63,207 bases of DNA from an uncultured Piscirickettsiaceae bacterium (GCA_913061075.1 CAJXSK010000011.1:1-63207), one strand, 5' to 3'; counted from the first letter of the stretch, positions 46,163-56,732 are shown. The notes: generated by a model from the letters alone, not told the origin. Translations and numbers: made by a program.

Positions 46163-48046
46163 ATGTGTGGCATAGTTGGTATTTTTGATTTACATAATAA
46201 TAGCGAAATAGACCGTGAGCTGTTATCTCAAATGAATGAAACACAATTTCATCGTGGACCAGATGAAGGCGGTATCCATATGGAGGACGGCCTGGGCTTC
46301 GCTCACAGGCGCTTATCTATTATTGACTTGTCACACGGGCAACAACCTTTGTTTAATGAAGATAAAACTGTTGTCGTTACCTATAACGGTGAAATATACA
46401 ATTTCCCAGAGTTATCGGAAGAATTAAAAGCAAAAGGCCATGTGTTCGAAAGTCATTGTGACACCGAAGTAATCGTCCATGCCTGGGAAGAATGGGGTGA
46501 AGCCTGTGTAGATAGGTTCAGAGGCATGTTTGCCTTTGGTATTTGGGATAGAAATCAACAAACACTCTTTCTTGCACGTGACCGGTTGGGGATTAAGCCA
46601 CTTTACTATTCATTACTCGAGAACGGTCAATTGATATTCTCATCTGAGTTAAAAGCACTTAAAGCGCATCCCTTATTATCTAAAGAAATAAACCCGCAAG
46701 CGATAGAAGATTATTTCACCTTTGGCTACATACCAGATCCAAAGACAATATATAACGGCGTCAACAAACTTCCACCAGGCTATAGATTAACCGTTAAAAA
46801 GGGTACAAAAACGCTTCGGCCAGAACAATATTGGGACTTATCCTTTAAACCGCACGAAGGGCTAAGTGAAGAAGATTATAAAAAAGAATTAATTAAACAG
46901 TTTGAAACGACCGTTGGAATACGAATGGTTGCGGATGTGCCGCTGGGTGCTTTTCTTTCAGGTGGTGTGGATTCGAGTGGTGTAGTCGCCATGATGGCAG
47001 GATTGTCAGATGACCCAGTAAATACCTGTTCTATATCATTTGGCGATCCAAAATTTAATGAATCCGAATATGCCAAGCAGGTTGCCGAACGTTATAAAAC
47101 CGATCACAGGGTAGAACAGGTTGAGGTTGAAGACTTTGAGCTAATAGATGAATTGGCCGGTTTGTATGACGAACCCTATGCAGATAGCTCCGCATTACCT
47201 ACGTACAGAGTTTGTGAGCTGGCTAAAAAACAAGTGACAGTCGTGCTATCGGGCGATGGTGGTGACGAAAGTTTGGCTGGGTATCGGCGCTATCGATGGC
47301 ATATGATAGAAGAAAAAATGCGTTCGTTGATCCCTCTTGCTATTCGCCGCCCTGTGTTTGGTTTGTTGGGTAAATTGTATCCGAAAGCGGATTGGGCGCC
47401 AAAATTCTTACGGGCTAAAACGACATTTGAATCAATCGCTAGGGATTCAGCGGAAGGTTATTTACATAGCGTGTCACTGATGAGCGATAAGATGAGAAGC
47501 TCGTTGTTTAGCGAACAACTTAAAAACCAATTAGATGGCTATCAATCCATAGAGGTATTTCGAGAACATGAGCGAAAATCTCCAACAACAGATGGGCTGT
47601 CACTTGTGCAGTATTTGGATTTTAAAACCTATTTGCCAGGCGATATTTTAACTAAAGTGGATAGAGCCAGTATGGCACATGCGTTGGAAGTGCGTGTTCC
47701 CCTACTTGACCATAAATTAGTCGATTGGATGTCGGGCATACCACCGGAACTAAAACTTAAAGGTTCGGAGGGGAAATATATCTTTAAGAAAGCACTTGAG
47801 CCCCATTTAAGTGACGATATTTTGTATCGAGATAAGATGGGTTTTTCAATCCCTGTCGCCAGTTGGTTTCGCGGGCCGTTAAAAGAAAAGCTACGGACCA
47901 AAATATTACATGGCAAGCTGGCGAAAACAGGTTATTTCAACCAATCGTATTTAGAAACATTAATTAAAGATCACCAGTCAGGCGTTAGGGATTACAGCGC
48001 GGGTTTATGGTCATTGCTGATGTTTGAGAGTTTCTTGGAACAGTAA
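46163..48046 (+). CDS. XrtA-system asparagine synthase-like amidotransferase
   Basis: This 627-residue protein has an N-terminal class II glutaminase domain (nucleophile Cys2 in MCGIVGIFD) and an asparagine synthetase ATP-pyrophosphatase domain (FLSGGVDSSG near 267, SGDGGDE). It belongs to TIGR03108, amidotransferase 1 of exosortase A loci. It probably amidates a uronic acid or other carboxyl in the polysaccharide rather than making asparagine. Two bases separate it from the preceding gene. Confidence 0.92.
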   Translation: MCGIVGIFDLHNNSEIDRELLSQMNETQFHRGPDEGGIHMEDGLGFAHRRLSIIDLSHGQQPLFNEDKTVVVTYNGEIYNFPELSEELKAKGHVFESHCDTEVIVHAWEEWGEACVDRFRGMFAFGIWDRNQQTLFLARDRLGIKPLYYSLLENGQLIFSSELKALKAHPLLSKEINPQAIEDYFTFGYIPDPKTIYNGVNKLPPGYRLTVKKGTKTLRPEQYWDLSFKPHEGLSEEDYKKELIKQFETTVGIRMVADVPLGAFLSGGVDSSGVVAMMAGLSDDPVNTCSISFGDPKFNESEYAKQVAERYKTDHRVEQVEVEDFELIDELAGLYDEPYADSSALPTYRVCELAKKQVTVVLSGDGGDESLAGYRRYRWHMIEEKMRSLIPLAIRRPVFGLLGKLYPKADWAPKFLRAKTTFESIARDSAEGYLHSVSLMSDKMRSSLFSEQLKNQLDGYQSIEVFREHERKSPTTDGLSLVQYLDFKTYLPGDILTKVDRASMAHALEVRVPLLDHKLVDWMSGIPPELKLKGSEGKYIFKKALEPHLSDDILYRDKMGFSIPVASWFRGPLKEKLRTKILHGKLAKTGYFNQSYLETLIKDHQSGVRDYSAGLWSLLMFESFLEQ

Positions 48047-49249
48047 ATGAAAATATTACACGTGCTTGATCACTCTATTCCACTGCATAGTGGTTACACG
48101 TTCAGGACGCGCGCCATTTTAAATCATCAACGTGATTTAGGATGGGAAACGTTTCATGTAACGTCAGCAAAACAAGTTGGTGCAACTGAGTTGAAAGAAA
48201 CAATTGATGAGTTGGAGTTCTACCGCACATATGTCAACAATACCTTATTAGAAAAAGCACCCGTGCTGAACTATTGGGGCATTATTGCAAGTTTAGAAAA
48301 AAGAATTATTCAAATTTGTGATGAGATAAAACCAGATATTCTTCATGCCCATTCGCCAGCGTTAAATGGTGTGGCGGCGATACGTGCCGGTAAAAAGCTA
48401 GGCATCCCAGTAGTCTATGAATGCCGAGCATTTTGGGAAGATGCAGCGGTTGATCATGGAACAAGTTCAGAAGGTAGCTTGCGCTACAAGGCAACACGGG
48501 CAATGGAAACATGGGTGTTTAAACGCGCAAACGCGGTAACAACTATTTGTGAAGGCTTGAAGAAAGACATCATAGAGCGCGGTGTGGCCGAACAAAAAAT
48601 CACGACAATTCCAAACGCCGTTGATATTAGTGCATTTAAGTTTGCACAACCCGCTAAAGAACCATTAAAAAAAGAACTAGGGTTACAGGGTAAAAAAGTG
48701 ATAGGTTTTATCGGCTCATTTTATGCCTATGAAGGCTTGCCGTTATTGATTGAAGCGTGTGCACAACTGTTTAAAAAAGATGACGATATCCGCCTTTTGC
48801 TCGTAGGCGGTGGGCCAGATGAGCCAATTATCAAACAAAAAATAGATGAGCTGGGCTTACAAGATAAAATCGTACTGACCGGCCGCGTACCTCATAGCGA
48901 TGTGCAAGATTACTATAACTTGGTGGATATATTCGTATATCCACGTTACGCCATGCGTTTGACCGAATTAGTCACGCCACTAAAACCGTTGGAAGCCATG
49001 GCGCAAGGCCAACTGGTTGTTGCATCAGATGTGGGTGGGCATAAAGAGTTGATTAAACACGGCAACAATGGATTCTTGTTTAAAGCGGATAATGTAGATT
49101 CATTAGTAGAAACAGTGTTAAACGTTTTTGATTCAAAAGATGAGTGGGAAACAATTCGCCAGCAAGGCAGAGAATATGTAGAGCAAGAACGAAACTGGCC
49201 GGCCAGTGTTGCTAACTATCAGAAGGTTTACCCGTCTATCCTTAGGTGA
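48047..49249 (+). CDS. XrtA-associated glycosyltransferase (TIGR04063 type)
   Basis: This 400-residue GT4 enzyme begins MKILHVLDHSIPLHSGYTFRTRAI, with ADAVTTICEGL-like NAVTTICEGLK, IGFIGSFYAYEGL and a PRYAMRLTELVTPLKPLEAMA stretch typical of the exosortase A-linked subfamily. It follows the amidotransferase stop with no gap (TAA then ATG). Confidence 0.9.
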   Translation: MKILHVLDHSIPLHSGYTFRTRAILNHQRDLGWETFHVTSAKQVGATELKETIDELEFYRTYVNNTLLEKAPVLNYWGIIASLEKRIIQICDEIKPDILHAHSPALNGVAAIRAGKKLGIPVVYECRAFWEDAAVDHGTSSEGSLRYKATRAMETWVFKRANAVTTICEGLKKDIIERGVAEQKITTIPNAVDISAFKFAQPAKEPLKKELGLQGKKVIGFIGSFYAYEGLPLLIEACAQLFKKDDDIRLLLVGGGPDEPIIKQKIDELGLQDKIVLTGRVPHSDVQDYYNLVDIFVYPRYAMRLTELVTPLKPLEAMAQGQLVVASDVGGHKELIKHGNNGFLFKADNVDSLVETVLNVFDSKDEWETIRQQGREYVEQERNWPASVANYQKVYPSILR

Positions 49250-49258
49250 TGGGAACTT

Positions 49259-50428
49259 ATGACCATCAATGTACTCAGCTTCACAACGCTCTATCCCAAT
49301 GAAAAACAGCCGCGTCACGGAATTTTTATTGAACAGCGACTAAAACAACTTATTCAGGCAGCCGACATCCAACTAAAAGTTGTAGCGCCAGTCCCTTGGT
49401 TTCCATTAAAGAATAAATGCTTTGGCCAATACGGTCTTTATTCAGAGGTGGCGGCACATGAAAACCGGTTTGGAATAGATGTTTATCACCCAAACTATCT
49501 GGTTATACCTAAAATTGGGATGACAATAACGCCGATTCTGTTAGCCCTGTCCGGACTCAAGAGAGTAAAACAATTAATTAAAGAGGGCTTTAAGCCGAAC
49601 ATCATAGATGCGCACTATGTCTACCCAGATGGTGTGGCGGCTGCATTAATAGGTAAGTGGTTAAACATACCGGTAATCATTACCGCGCGTGGCAGCGATA
49701 TCAACGTGTTACCAAACTATACTTTGCCAAAAAAAATGATTCTATGGGCTACAAAAAGAGCCGTTATGAACATAACGGTGTCCCATGCCTTAAAAGAAGA
49801 AATGCAAAAATTGGGTGTGCCTGGAGATAAGATTAAAGTGCTACGTAACGGTGTGGATTTAGATACATTCAAGATATTGCCAGACGTTAGAAAAGAGAAA
49901 CGTTATGATGTTAAGCAGTTGATTTCGGTAGGTAACTTAATTGAACTAAAAGGCCACCATTTAATTATAGAGGCACTAAAAAACTTACCAGACACCGAAT
50001 TAACCATCGTTGGTGAAGGCCCTATGGAAGGTCAACTTAAACAATTAGCCATAGATTATGATGTTGCCGATAGAGTGAACTTTGTCGGCTACAAAACGCA
50101 TCAAGAACTTGTAAAGCTATACAATCAAGCGGATGCTCTGGTGCTCGCCTCAAGCCGAGAAGGGATGCCCAATGTACTGTTAGAGGCCATGGCCTGTGGA
50201 ACGCCCGTTATATCCAGTTCAGTGGGTGGGGCAGTTGAAGTAGTAACAGAAGCATCGGCAGGTATTTTGCTTGAAGAAAGATCAGCCAATAGCATTGAGC
50301 GGGCTGTAAAAAGGTTTATGCAATGTTTACCAAAGGCTAGCGATACGAGGGAATATGCTGAGCAGTTTTCGTGGGAAGCAACAATGTCAAATTTGAGAGA
50401 TAGACTCGAGCGTTCAACTCAAAAATAA
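49259..50428 (+). CDS. Glycosyltransferase, GT4 family
   Basis: This 389-residue GT-B enzyme shows FTTLYPNEKQPRHGIFIEQR, ITARGSDINVLP, VLRNGVDLDTFK and SSREGMPNVLLEAMACGTPVI with the conserved glutamate pair. It is the third glycosyltransferase of the run and is common in EPS loci just before the ligase gene. Confidence 0.9.
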   Translation: MTINVLSFTTLYPNEKQPRHGIFIEQRLKQLIQAADIQLKVVAPVPWFPLKNKCFGQYGLYSEVAAHENRFGIDVYHPNYLVIPKIGMTITPILLALSGLKRVKQLIKEGFKPNIIDAHYVYPDGVAAALIGKWLNIPVIITARGSDINVLPNYTLPKKMILWATKRAVMNITVSHALKEEMQKLGVPGDKIKVLRNGVDLDTFKILPDVRKEKRYDVKQLISVGNLIELKGHHLIIEALKNLPDTELTIVGEGPMEGQLKQLAIDYDVADRVNFVGYKTHQELVKLYNQADALVLASSREGMPNVLLEAMACGTPVISSSVGGAVEVVTEASAGILLEERSANSIERAVKRFMQCLPKASDTREYAEQFSWEATMSNLRDRLERSTQK

Positions 50429-50485
50429 ATGCAAAAAGAACAAACACAACTAAACTTACTATTCACCGTATAGGAACATAGGCCA

Positions 50486-51835
50486 TTGCGCGACATACTC
50501 ATAACATTAATAGTTTTTGGCTCATTGCCATTAATATTTAGGCGGCCATATGTCGGCATCATTATGTGGTGTTGGATTAGCTATATGAACCCGCACAGAG
50601 GCGCTTGGGGCTTTGCCTATAATATGCCTTTTGCTGCAGTAATAGCGGGGGCAACTATGCTAGCAATGTTAACGCAAGCTAAGCAGGTACAAAAACTAGA
50701 TAAAAATGGTATTGTGATTTTGTGGATTATTTTCCTTATATGGACAGGGCTTACAACAATATTCGCTTTTTACCCTGACTATGCAATGATTGTTTATAAA
50801 AGCTATTTCAAAATCATGTTAATGACAGTTGTTGCCTTAATGTTAATCAATGATCAAAAAAAGCTGAATCATTTTATATGGGTTATTGTGTTGTCCTTAG
50901 GGTATTTTGGTGTAAAAGGCGGCTTGTTTACCATTGCAACAGGTGGGTCTTTCAGAGTGTGGGGGCCGCCGGATTCCTTTATTGAGGGTAATAATGAACT
51001 AGCTCTAGCATTGCTAATGCTTATACCGTTAACCAATTATTTACGTGTTGTGTCAGTAAAGAAATGGGTTAAATTAGGGTTTTTAGGGGCTATTTTCTTA
51101 ATGTTGGCCGCTGCGCTAGGCTCACAATCAAGAGGCGCTCTTTTAGCCGCAGGCGCAATGGGGTTTTACCTTTGGTTAAAAAGTGATAAAAAGTTTTTGT
51201 CAGGAATAGCTGTGGCTGTAGCTGGAGTAGGCTTTTTGATGTTTATGCCACAAACATGGTGGGACAGAATGTCGACCATTGAAACATACGATGAAGATGA
51301 ATCAGCAATGGGGCGAATAAATGCCTGGTGGACGGAGTTTAATATAGCAAATGATAATATTTTTGGCGCAGGGTTTAATCACGCCTCCATCGAAATTTTT
51401 AGTAAATATGCACCTAATCCCGATAATGTTCTAGTGGCGCATAGTATCTACTTTCAAGTCTTGGGTGATCATGGCTGGGTAGGGTTATTTCTATTTTTGA
51501 CATTTTGTGTATTGAGCTTGTTGTTATCAAAAAAAATAACACAAAAAACTGCAAACAATGAACAGTTAGCATGGGCAAATTTACTAGCAAGAATGTTATA
51601 CGTTAGTTTAATTGCGTACGCTGTTGGCGGTGCATTTTTAAGTTTGGCCTATTTTGATTTGCCCTATCACATCATGGCTATTTTGGTAATAACCAACACC
51701 CTTGTTGACAGAGAGCTAGCAAAACCAGTTCCAACGCCACAAGAAACAGATGCTGCTATTAGTACTAAACCCATACAGATAGAGTCTGCCAACGTGGGCA
51801 AAGGGCTTAATGCTAACCATCTTCACATCAGCTGA
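50486..51835 (+). CDS. XrtA-associated O-antigen ligase/polymerase-like protein
   Basis: This 449-residue membrane protein has about ten segments and a large periplasmic loop, as in Wzy/WaaL enzymes. The N-terminal WISYMNPHRGAWGFAYNMPF is typical of TIGR03097, the probable O-glycosylation ligase of exosortase A systems. It may polymerise the EPS or attach glycan to sorted proteins. The start is a TTG (MRDILITL) preceded by TAGG. Confidence 0.9.
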   Translation: MRDILITLIVFGSLPLIFRRPYVGIIMWCWISYMNPHRGAWGFAYNMPFAAVIAGATMLAMLTQAKQVQKLDKNGIVILWIIFLIWTGLTTIFAFYPDYAMIVYKSYFKIMLMTVVALMLINDQKKLNHFIWVIVLSLGYFGVKGGLFTIATGGSFRVWGPPDSFIEGNNELALALLMLIPLTNYLRVVSVKKWVKLGFLGAIFLMLAAALGSQSRGALLAAGAMGFYLWLKSDKKFLSGIAVAVAGVGFLMFMPQTWWDRMSTIETYDEDESAMGRINAWWTEFNIANDNIFGAGFNHASIEIFSKYAPNPDNVLVAHSIYFQVLGDHGWVGLFLFLTFCVLSLLLSKKITQKTANNEQLAWANLLARMLYVSLIAYAVGGAFLSLAYFDLPYHIMAILVITNTLVDRELAKPVPTPQETDAAISTKPIQIESANVGKGLNANHLHIS

Positions 51836-51838
51836 AAT

Positions 51839-52798
51839 ATGCAACACATAATCAACAAAACCATTGCTTCAGTGTTGCCGCTAGTTACACTTGGTGAACA
51901 GCGGCTTAGTATTCTTATATTTCACCGTGTATTAGCATCATACGACTTCATGCGCCCTGGGGAAATAACAGCAAAAGAGTTCGATCAAAAAATGCAACTC
52001 ATTGCGAAATACTTTACCCCCTTGCCTTTATTAGAAGCAGTAGAGCGATTAAAAAATGGCACATTGCCTCAACGAGCAATTTGTGTAACATTTGATGACG
52101 GTTATCGAGATAATGCGGAAGTAGCATACCCTATTTTAAAAAAACATAATATCCCCGCTACTTTTTTTGTAGCGAGTGGTTTTCTTGATGGAGGCCGCAT
52201 GTGGAACGATACCGTCATTGAAACGGTAAGAAACTGCCAAGATAAAGAATTAAGTTTAATTGATTTAGGGCTAGGGACTTTTCTAACAGGAACAGAGCAA
52301 GCAAAAGAAAAATCAGCACAAACCATTATTCAACAAATTAAGCATTTACCACAAAATGAGCGTGATCAAAAAGTAGCAGGCATTTCTTCGTATGCTAAAG
52401 GCCTACCGAACGACTTAATGATGGACTCGGTACAGGTCAAAAATATGGCTGAGCAGGGTGTGTCGATTGGTGGGCATACAGTAACGCACCCCATTTTAGC
52501 AACACTAACGGCCAAAAAAGCAGAACAGGAAATTAGGCAAGGTAAGCAAGAGCTAGAAAGTATTACCCAACAAGCTATTACTGAGTTTGCTTATCCAAAT
52601 GGAAAGCCAGGGCAAGACTATTTGCCAGAACACGTAGATATCATCAAAAAGTTGGGTTTTAAACTAGCGGTTTCAACGCAGTGGGGTGTGTCTAATAGTA
52701 ACAGTGATATTTATCAACTCAATCGGTTTACACCTTGGGATAAAGGGGAATCCAAGTTTCTTGCAAGATTGGTTAATAATTTAAGACATGTGTCTTAA
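51839..52798 (+). CDS. Polysaccharide deacetylase family protein
   Basis: This 319-residue NodB-type enzyme has CVTFDDGYRDN for the catalytic and metal-binding aspartates near 82-90, GGHTVTHP for the metal histidines and an FAYPNGK segment. It is the second deacetylase in the locus and less like the TIGR03006 type at 41541. It lacks an obvious signal peptide. Confidence 0.88.
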   Translation: MQHIINKTIASVLPLVTLGEQRLSILIFHRVLASYDFMRPGEITAKEFDQKMQLIAKYFTPLPLLEAVERLKNGTLPQRAICVTFDDGYRDNAEVAYPILKKHNIPATFFVASGFLDGGRMWNDTVIETVRNCQDKELSLIDLGLGTFLTGTEQAKEKSAQTIIQQIKHLPQNERDQKVAGISSYAKGLPNDLMMDSVQVKNMAEQGVSIGGHTVTHPILATLTAKKAEQEIRQGKQELESITQQAITEFAYPNGKPGQDYLPEHVDIIKKLGFKLAVSTQWGVSNSNSDIYQLNRFTPWDKGESKFLARLVNNLRHVS

Positions 52799-52815
52799 GA
52801 AAGCTAGAGGTTGAA

Positions 52816-55272
52816 ATGAATAAACAATTCTTGCTCCCTATGGTTGTTTTCATAATTCTTATTAATAGCCAGCTGTCTTTAGCAACTAATCATGTCAAAT
52901 CATACACAGAGTGTTTATCAGTTCTTGGGCTACAAGGTGGTTTCTGCGAATTAAGCACGAAAATATCCAGCGTATACCCGCCTATTACGGACGTCAACAG
53001 GCGATTTGGCGACCCTAAAAATGTGTTGGTTGCATGGGGTGGTGCAGCATACGATAAGGTGAATAAAGTTTTTTACTTCATGGGCGGTGGTCATGCAGAC
53101 TACGCCGGAAATGAGGTATATTCGTTTGATTTAAAGACAGCACAATGGAAGCGGTTGACTGACCCATCACCTTTAGATTTTATTGGTTATGCATCTGGCA
53201 GTTCAGATGCTTATATAAAGATACCTGATATTAGGAAAGTACCTGGCGCTTCTCATAGCTATGATGGGTTACAGTACCGCCAAGAAACAGGAACAATTCT
53301 TTATAATACAAGCACGCCCTCTGGCAAAATAGCCGCCCCTGCTACGTCATCCCCAGCTGACTCAAACTTTATTGATGGTGAAGAAAGAAAAGCTATTTAT
53401 GAATTTAACCCATCCGCTACCGAAACAAGAAATCAACTAGCCCCGTTAACGTGGCGCAAGGTATCACGTGAAAGGTTATATTATCCGCGCTCTGTTATTT
53501 TGAATGATGGCTCATACTTGGTGGGTGATAAGTTTAAGTTGTATAAAGCAACATTTAACGCAGACAACCAACTAATAACGGGCTTAACACCTTTCTCTAA
53601 TCAACCTGATTGGGGTGATGGTTTTGCTCGATATGATGAAGAAAGAAACTTAATTTGGTCAAAGCATGATGCGTCATTACTTTCGTTCAATGCACTCACT
53701 GGCAAGCTTGTAAAGAAAGTAACACACCACACCAGCAAAGGTAAATCATTAGCTATTGCAAATGATGGAGAGCTGGTTATGTGGGATGGCTGCTCCACGA
53801 TAGACACTTATGACCCTGAAACAGACGTTTGGAGCTCTAAATATTGGGGCGATGCTGGGGCTCAGCCTTGTAACCAATATAATGGCTACAACCGCATTTA
53901 TGGTAAGTGGCAGCACATAGAAGGACGAGTTTTTGCCGGCGTTGTTAATGCAGACCATGGGGTTATGATTTATGTGAAGCCATTATCAATAAATAGCAGA
54001 GCCAGTCATTCGGCGTTAACTAATTCAGTATCAAAGCCCTCGACGCAACTTACACTAGCTCAACGTGTTATTTTATTGAAGAGCAAGAAAACAACAAAAA
54101 TAAAAAACAAACTGCCCTCCCCCAAAAAAAAGAAGGTTCAATTTCAAAGCTTGTTATCAAAGGATATTCCTTACAATGACATACCTGCCTTACAAGTTAT
54201 GGGCTTGCTACCCAAATATGGCATCGCTAAACACACTGTTGGCCCAGATAATAATATAGACTGGACTGGTAACGGTGGTGAACGGTCAGAAATAGGTTTA
54301 GTGCCTGAACAACACGCAGCGTTTATCGCCGGGCAAGCTGATTTAAAAGATAGTATTCTTGAAGCTGCTTTAGCCCCGGCGCCAGCAGGTTTTAACCATA
54401 CACACCATCCTAACGAATTTTGGCTACCGTACCTATTAACAGGTAATAAAATCTATGTTGACAATATGGAAGCAGGGTACAAGTCGTATAAGGATTGGCG
54501 TAAACAACCTTATGACAGCGCCATGAAGACCATGCTGGGGCGTGAAGCTGCATGGAATTTACGTGACCTAGTTCAGCTGGCTTATCTGCAAGGAAAAGGC
54601 TTAACAACGCAAACTTATTACCAAGCCGCTTTAGATGCATCACGTGATAGATGGTTGAATGTTGTTAATAATCCAAGACCTGACCAAGCGATGTTTAACA
54701 TATTAAAGTTTAATTCGGCAGGTGCAAATACACACGGCTTTACGGGTTGGATGCAAGCGATGTTCGGGCAAGCATTGAACTATACAGCGTTTATAACTAA
54801 AGATGATGGCTGGAAACAAGTAGCTGCATGGCAATTCCAGCACTTGCTTAAATCATCGGGGGATAAATGGCCTCTAAAAGCAACGGGGTATGACCATGTA
54901 TTTATGATTTACTTTATGCCACAAGGCAATAAGGCTACATGGCGTGAGGCATACGATTTTGCACAAACAGCAACATGGGAAACTATTAGCCCCTATCCGC
55001 CATCTGTTGTTAATAACCCCACGTATATTGCCCAACCAGACAACCACCTATTAAGCTTAGAGTACAGAGCAGGTACATACCCACTAACGTATGCCAACAG
55101 AGCGCAATACGCTTATGGATGGGCGGCGTTAGCGTGTAAAAACAGCATAGCAAGGGCGTGTGATAAGTCTCAACAGTTGTTTGATGAGATTATCTTACGT
55201 GGTGATCGTTGGGATTATAAGAACGGCTATTCAACAAATAGAATAAAAGAAATACAGATAAGTGCTGAGTAA
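52816..55272 (+). CDS. Large secreted protein, beta-propeller plus helical domain, unknown function
   Basis: I do not recognise this 818-residue protein as a named family. It has a signal peptide (MNKQFLLPMVVFIILINSQL, cleavage near residue 23). Residues about 50-400 carry kelch-like repeats (FMGGGHADYAGNEVYSFDL, WDGCSTIDTYDPETDVW), then a lysine-rich linker (about 418-445), then a mostly helical, Trp/Tyr/His-rich domain (about 450-818; HTHHPNEFWLPYLLTG, MLGREAAWNLRDLVQLAY) like the toroids of polysaccharide lyases and glycosidases. A periplasmic EPS-modifying enzyme is inferred. Confidence 0.8.
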   Translation: MNKQFLLPMVVFIILINSQLSLATNHVKSYTECLSVLGLQGGFCELSTKISSVYPPITDVNRRFGDPKNVLVAWGGAAYDKVNKVFYFMGGGHADYAGNEVYSFDLKTAQWKRLTDPSPLDFIGYASGSSDAYIKIPDIRKVPGASHSYDGLQYRQETGTILYNTSTPSGKIAAPATSSPADSNFIDGEERKAIYEFNPSATETRNQLAPLTWRKVSRERLYYPRSVILNDGSYLVGDKFKLYKATFNADNQLITGLTPFSNQPDWGDGFARYDEERNLIWSKHDASLLSFNALTGKLVKKVTHHTSKGKSLAIANDGELVMWDGCSTIDTYDPETDVWSSKYWGDAGAQPCNQYNGYNRIYGKWQHIEGRVFAGVVNADHGVMIYVKPLSINSRASHSALTNSVSKPSTQLTLAQRVILLKSKKTTKIKNKLPSPKKKKVQFQSLLSKDIPYNDIPALQVMGLLPKYGIAKHTVGPDNNIDWTGNGGERSEIGLVPEQHAAFIAGQADLKDSILEAALAPAPAGFNHTHHPNEFWLPYLLTGNKIYVDNMEAGYKSYKDWRKQPYDSAMKTMLGREAAWNLRDLVQLAYLQGKGLTTQTYYQAALDASRDRWLNVVNNPRPDQAMFNILKFNSAGANTHGFTGWMQAMFGQALNYTAFITKDDGWKQVAAWQFQHLLKSSGDKWPLKATGYDHVFMIYFMPQGNKATWREAYDFAQTATWETISPYPPSVVNNPTYIAQPDNHLLSLEYRAGTYPLTYANRAQYAYGWAALACKNSIARACDKSQQLFDEIILRGDRWDYKNGYSTNRIKEIQISAE

Positions 55273-55274
55273 AG

Positions 55275-56732
55275 ATGGGTGAAACCAAAAGAGCGTTAAT
55301 ATTTTCTTTTATTAATAAATATTCGAATATTATCATCCAATTTGGAGTGGTAATGGTAATAGCCAGATTGCTTACGCCAAAAGAAATTGGAATTTACTCA
55401 ATAACCGCAGCTTTTTTTGGTTTTGGGCAAATGATAAGAGACTTTGGAATATCAACATACATTATTCAAGAGAAGGAGCTTACAAAAGATAAATTAGCAT
55501 CAGCTATCACTGTGTCCTTAGTAAGTTGTTATAGTTTGGCAGCATTCTTTTATTTCGCAGCTCTTCCTCTATCCAAATTTTATGGCCAGCCAGATATATA
55601 TGGATTATTAAAGATATTAAGTTTGAATTTGTTATTTATTCCGTTTGGGACAATCACATTATCAATATTAAAACGAAATATGAAATTCGAAAGGATTTTA
55701 ATAATAGATTTTATTAGCACGATTGCTTATGCCTGTACTGCCATTATTTTAGCAATGAATGAATTTGGAGTGTTTAGCCTAGCCTATGCAGCATTTATGG
55801 GTACATTAGGTACTGTATTAACGAGTTTGTTATTTAGGCCAAAATGGGTGCCTTGGTTACCTGGCGTTAAACAAATTAAATTGGTTATGGGGTTTGGCTG
55901 GAGAATGAGTTTAGCAAATATTGTTTCTCACATACACGAGGTTTCTGGTGATTTGATTTTAGGTAAAACGTTGGGAGCCAATTCGGTGGCTTTGTTTAAT
56001 AGAGGAGTTTCAACTGTCCGACTGTTTACTCAGCTGATAAATCAAAGTGTAAACCCCGTTTTGTCGTCAGTGATGGCGAAAAAAAATAGAGCAGATGAAA
56101 GTGTTAAGAATATTTATATAATGGCATTAACATATACGATTGTTTTAGCATGGCCCTTTTTTTTGTTTATTTCAATGAATGCAAAGCTGGTGCTTGTTAC
56201 ATTGTATGGGGAACAGTGGTTGGATGTTAAGGTATTGTTACCGATATTAGCACTAATGTTTTCAGCAAATATACTGTTTTCTTTTTATGGGCAATTTCTT
56301 GTTTCAACAGGCTTGGTTAAAGAGAATCTTAGATTGGTTATCTATACAACGTTATTTAGATTGGCAGTGCTGTTATGCTTTTCTGTTACTGATCTGGAAA
56401 CTATTGTTATCGCACTATTAACTACACCGCTATTTAAGTTCCTTTTAATTAAGCGGGGTCTTAAAGACAGGCTGGAGTTAACCTTTCGTGATTTTGTAAA
56501 GCCACTTTATTTTGGATTGGTTGTTAGTACTGTAACAGGAGCGACTATTGTTATTGCCAAAACTGTTGTAGGGAGTTTCGAATACCAGTGGCAAGAGTTG
56601 GTGTTTTTGGCAAGTAGTGCAGCAATTACATGGTTATTATCTATTATTCTATTGAACCACCCTATAAATAATGTATTACTTAAACCATTATGGTTTAAGT
56701 TGCGTCAGTTATTCTTTGGGTACCAGCAATAA
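55275..56732 (+). CDS. Oligosaccharide flippase (Wzx-like, MOP superfamily)
   Basis: This 485-residue protein with 12-14 membrane segments is of the polysaccharide synthase/RfbX family. IIQFGVVMVIARLLTPKEIGIYS at the start and GANSVALFNRG in the middle are typical. It should flip undecaprenyl-linked repeat units to the periplasm. It lies two bases after the preceding gene and its stop overlaps the next start by one base. Confidence 0.9.
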   Translation: MGETKRALIFSFINKYSNIIIQFGVVMVIARLLTPKEIGIYSITAAFFGFGQMIRDFGISTYIIQEKELTKDKLASAITVSLVSCYSLAAFFYFAALPLSKFYGQPDIYGLLKILSLNLLFIPFGTITLSILKRNMKFERILIIDFISTIAYACTAIILAMNEFGVFSLAYAAFMGTLGTVLTSLLFRPKWVPWLPGVKQIKLVMGFGWRMSLANIVSHIHEVSGDLILGKTLGANSVALFNRGVSTVRLFTQLINQSVNPVLSSVMAKKNRADESVKNIYIMALTYTIVLAWPFFLFISMNAKLVLVTLYGEQWLDVKVLLPILALMFSANILFSFYGQFLVSTGLVKENLRLVIYTTLFRLAVLLCFSVTDLETIVIALLTTPLFKFLLIKRGLKDRLELTFRDFVKPLYFGLVVSTVTGATIVIAKTVVGSFEYQWQELVFLASSAAITWLLSIILLNHPINNVLLKPLWFKLRQLFFGYQQ

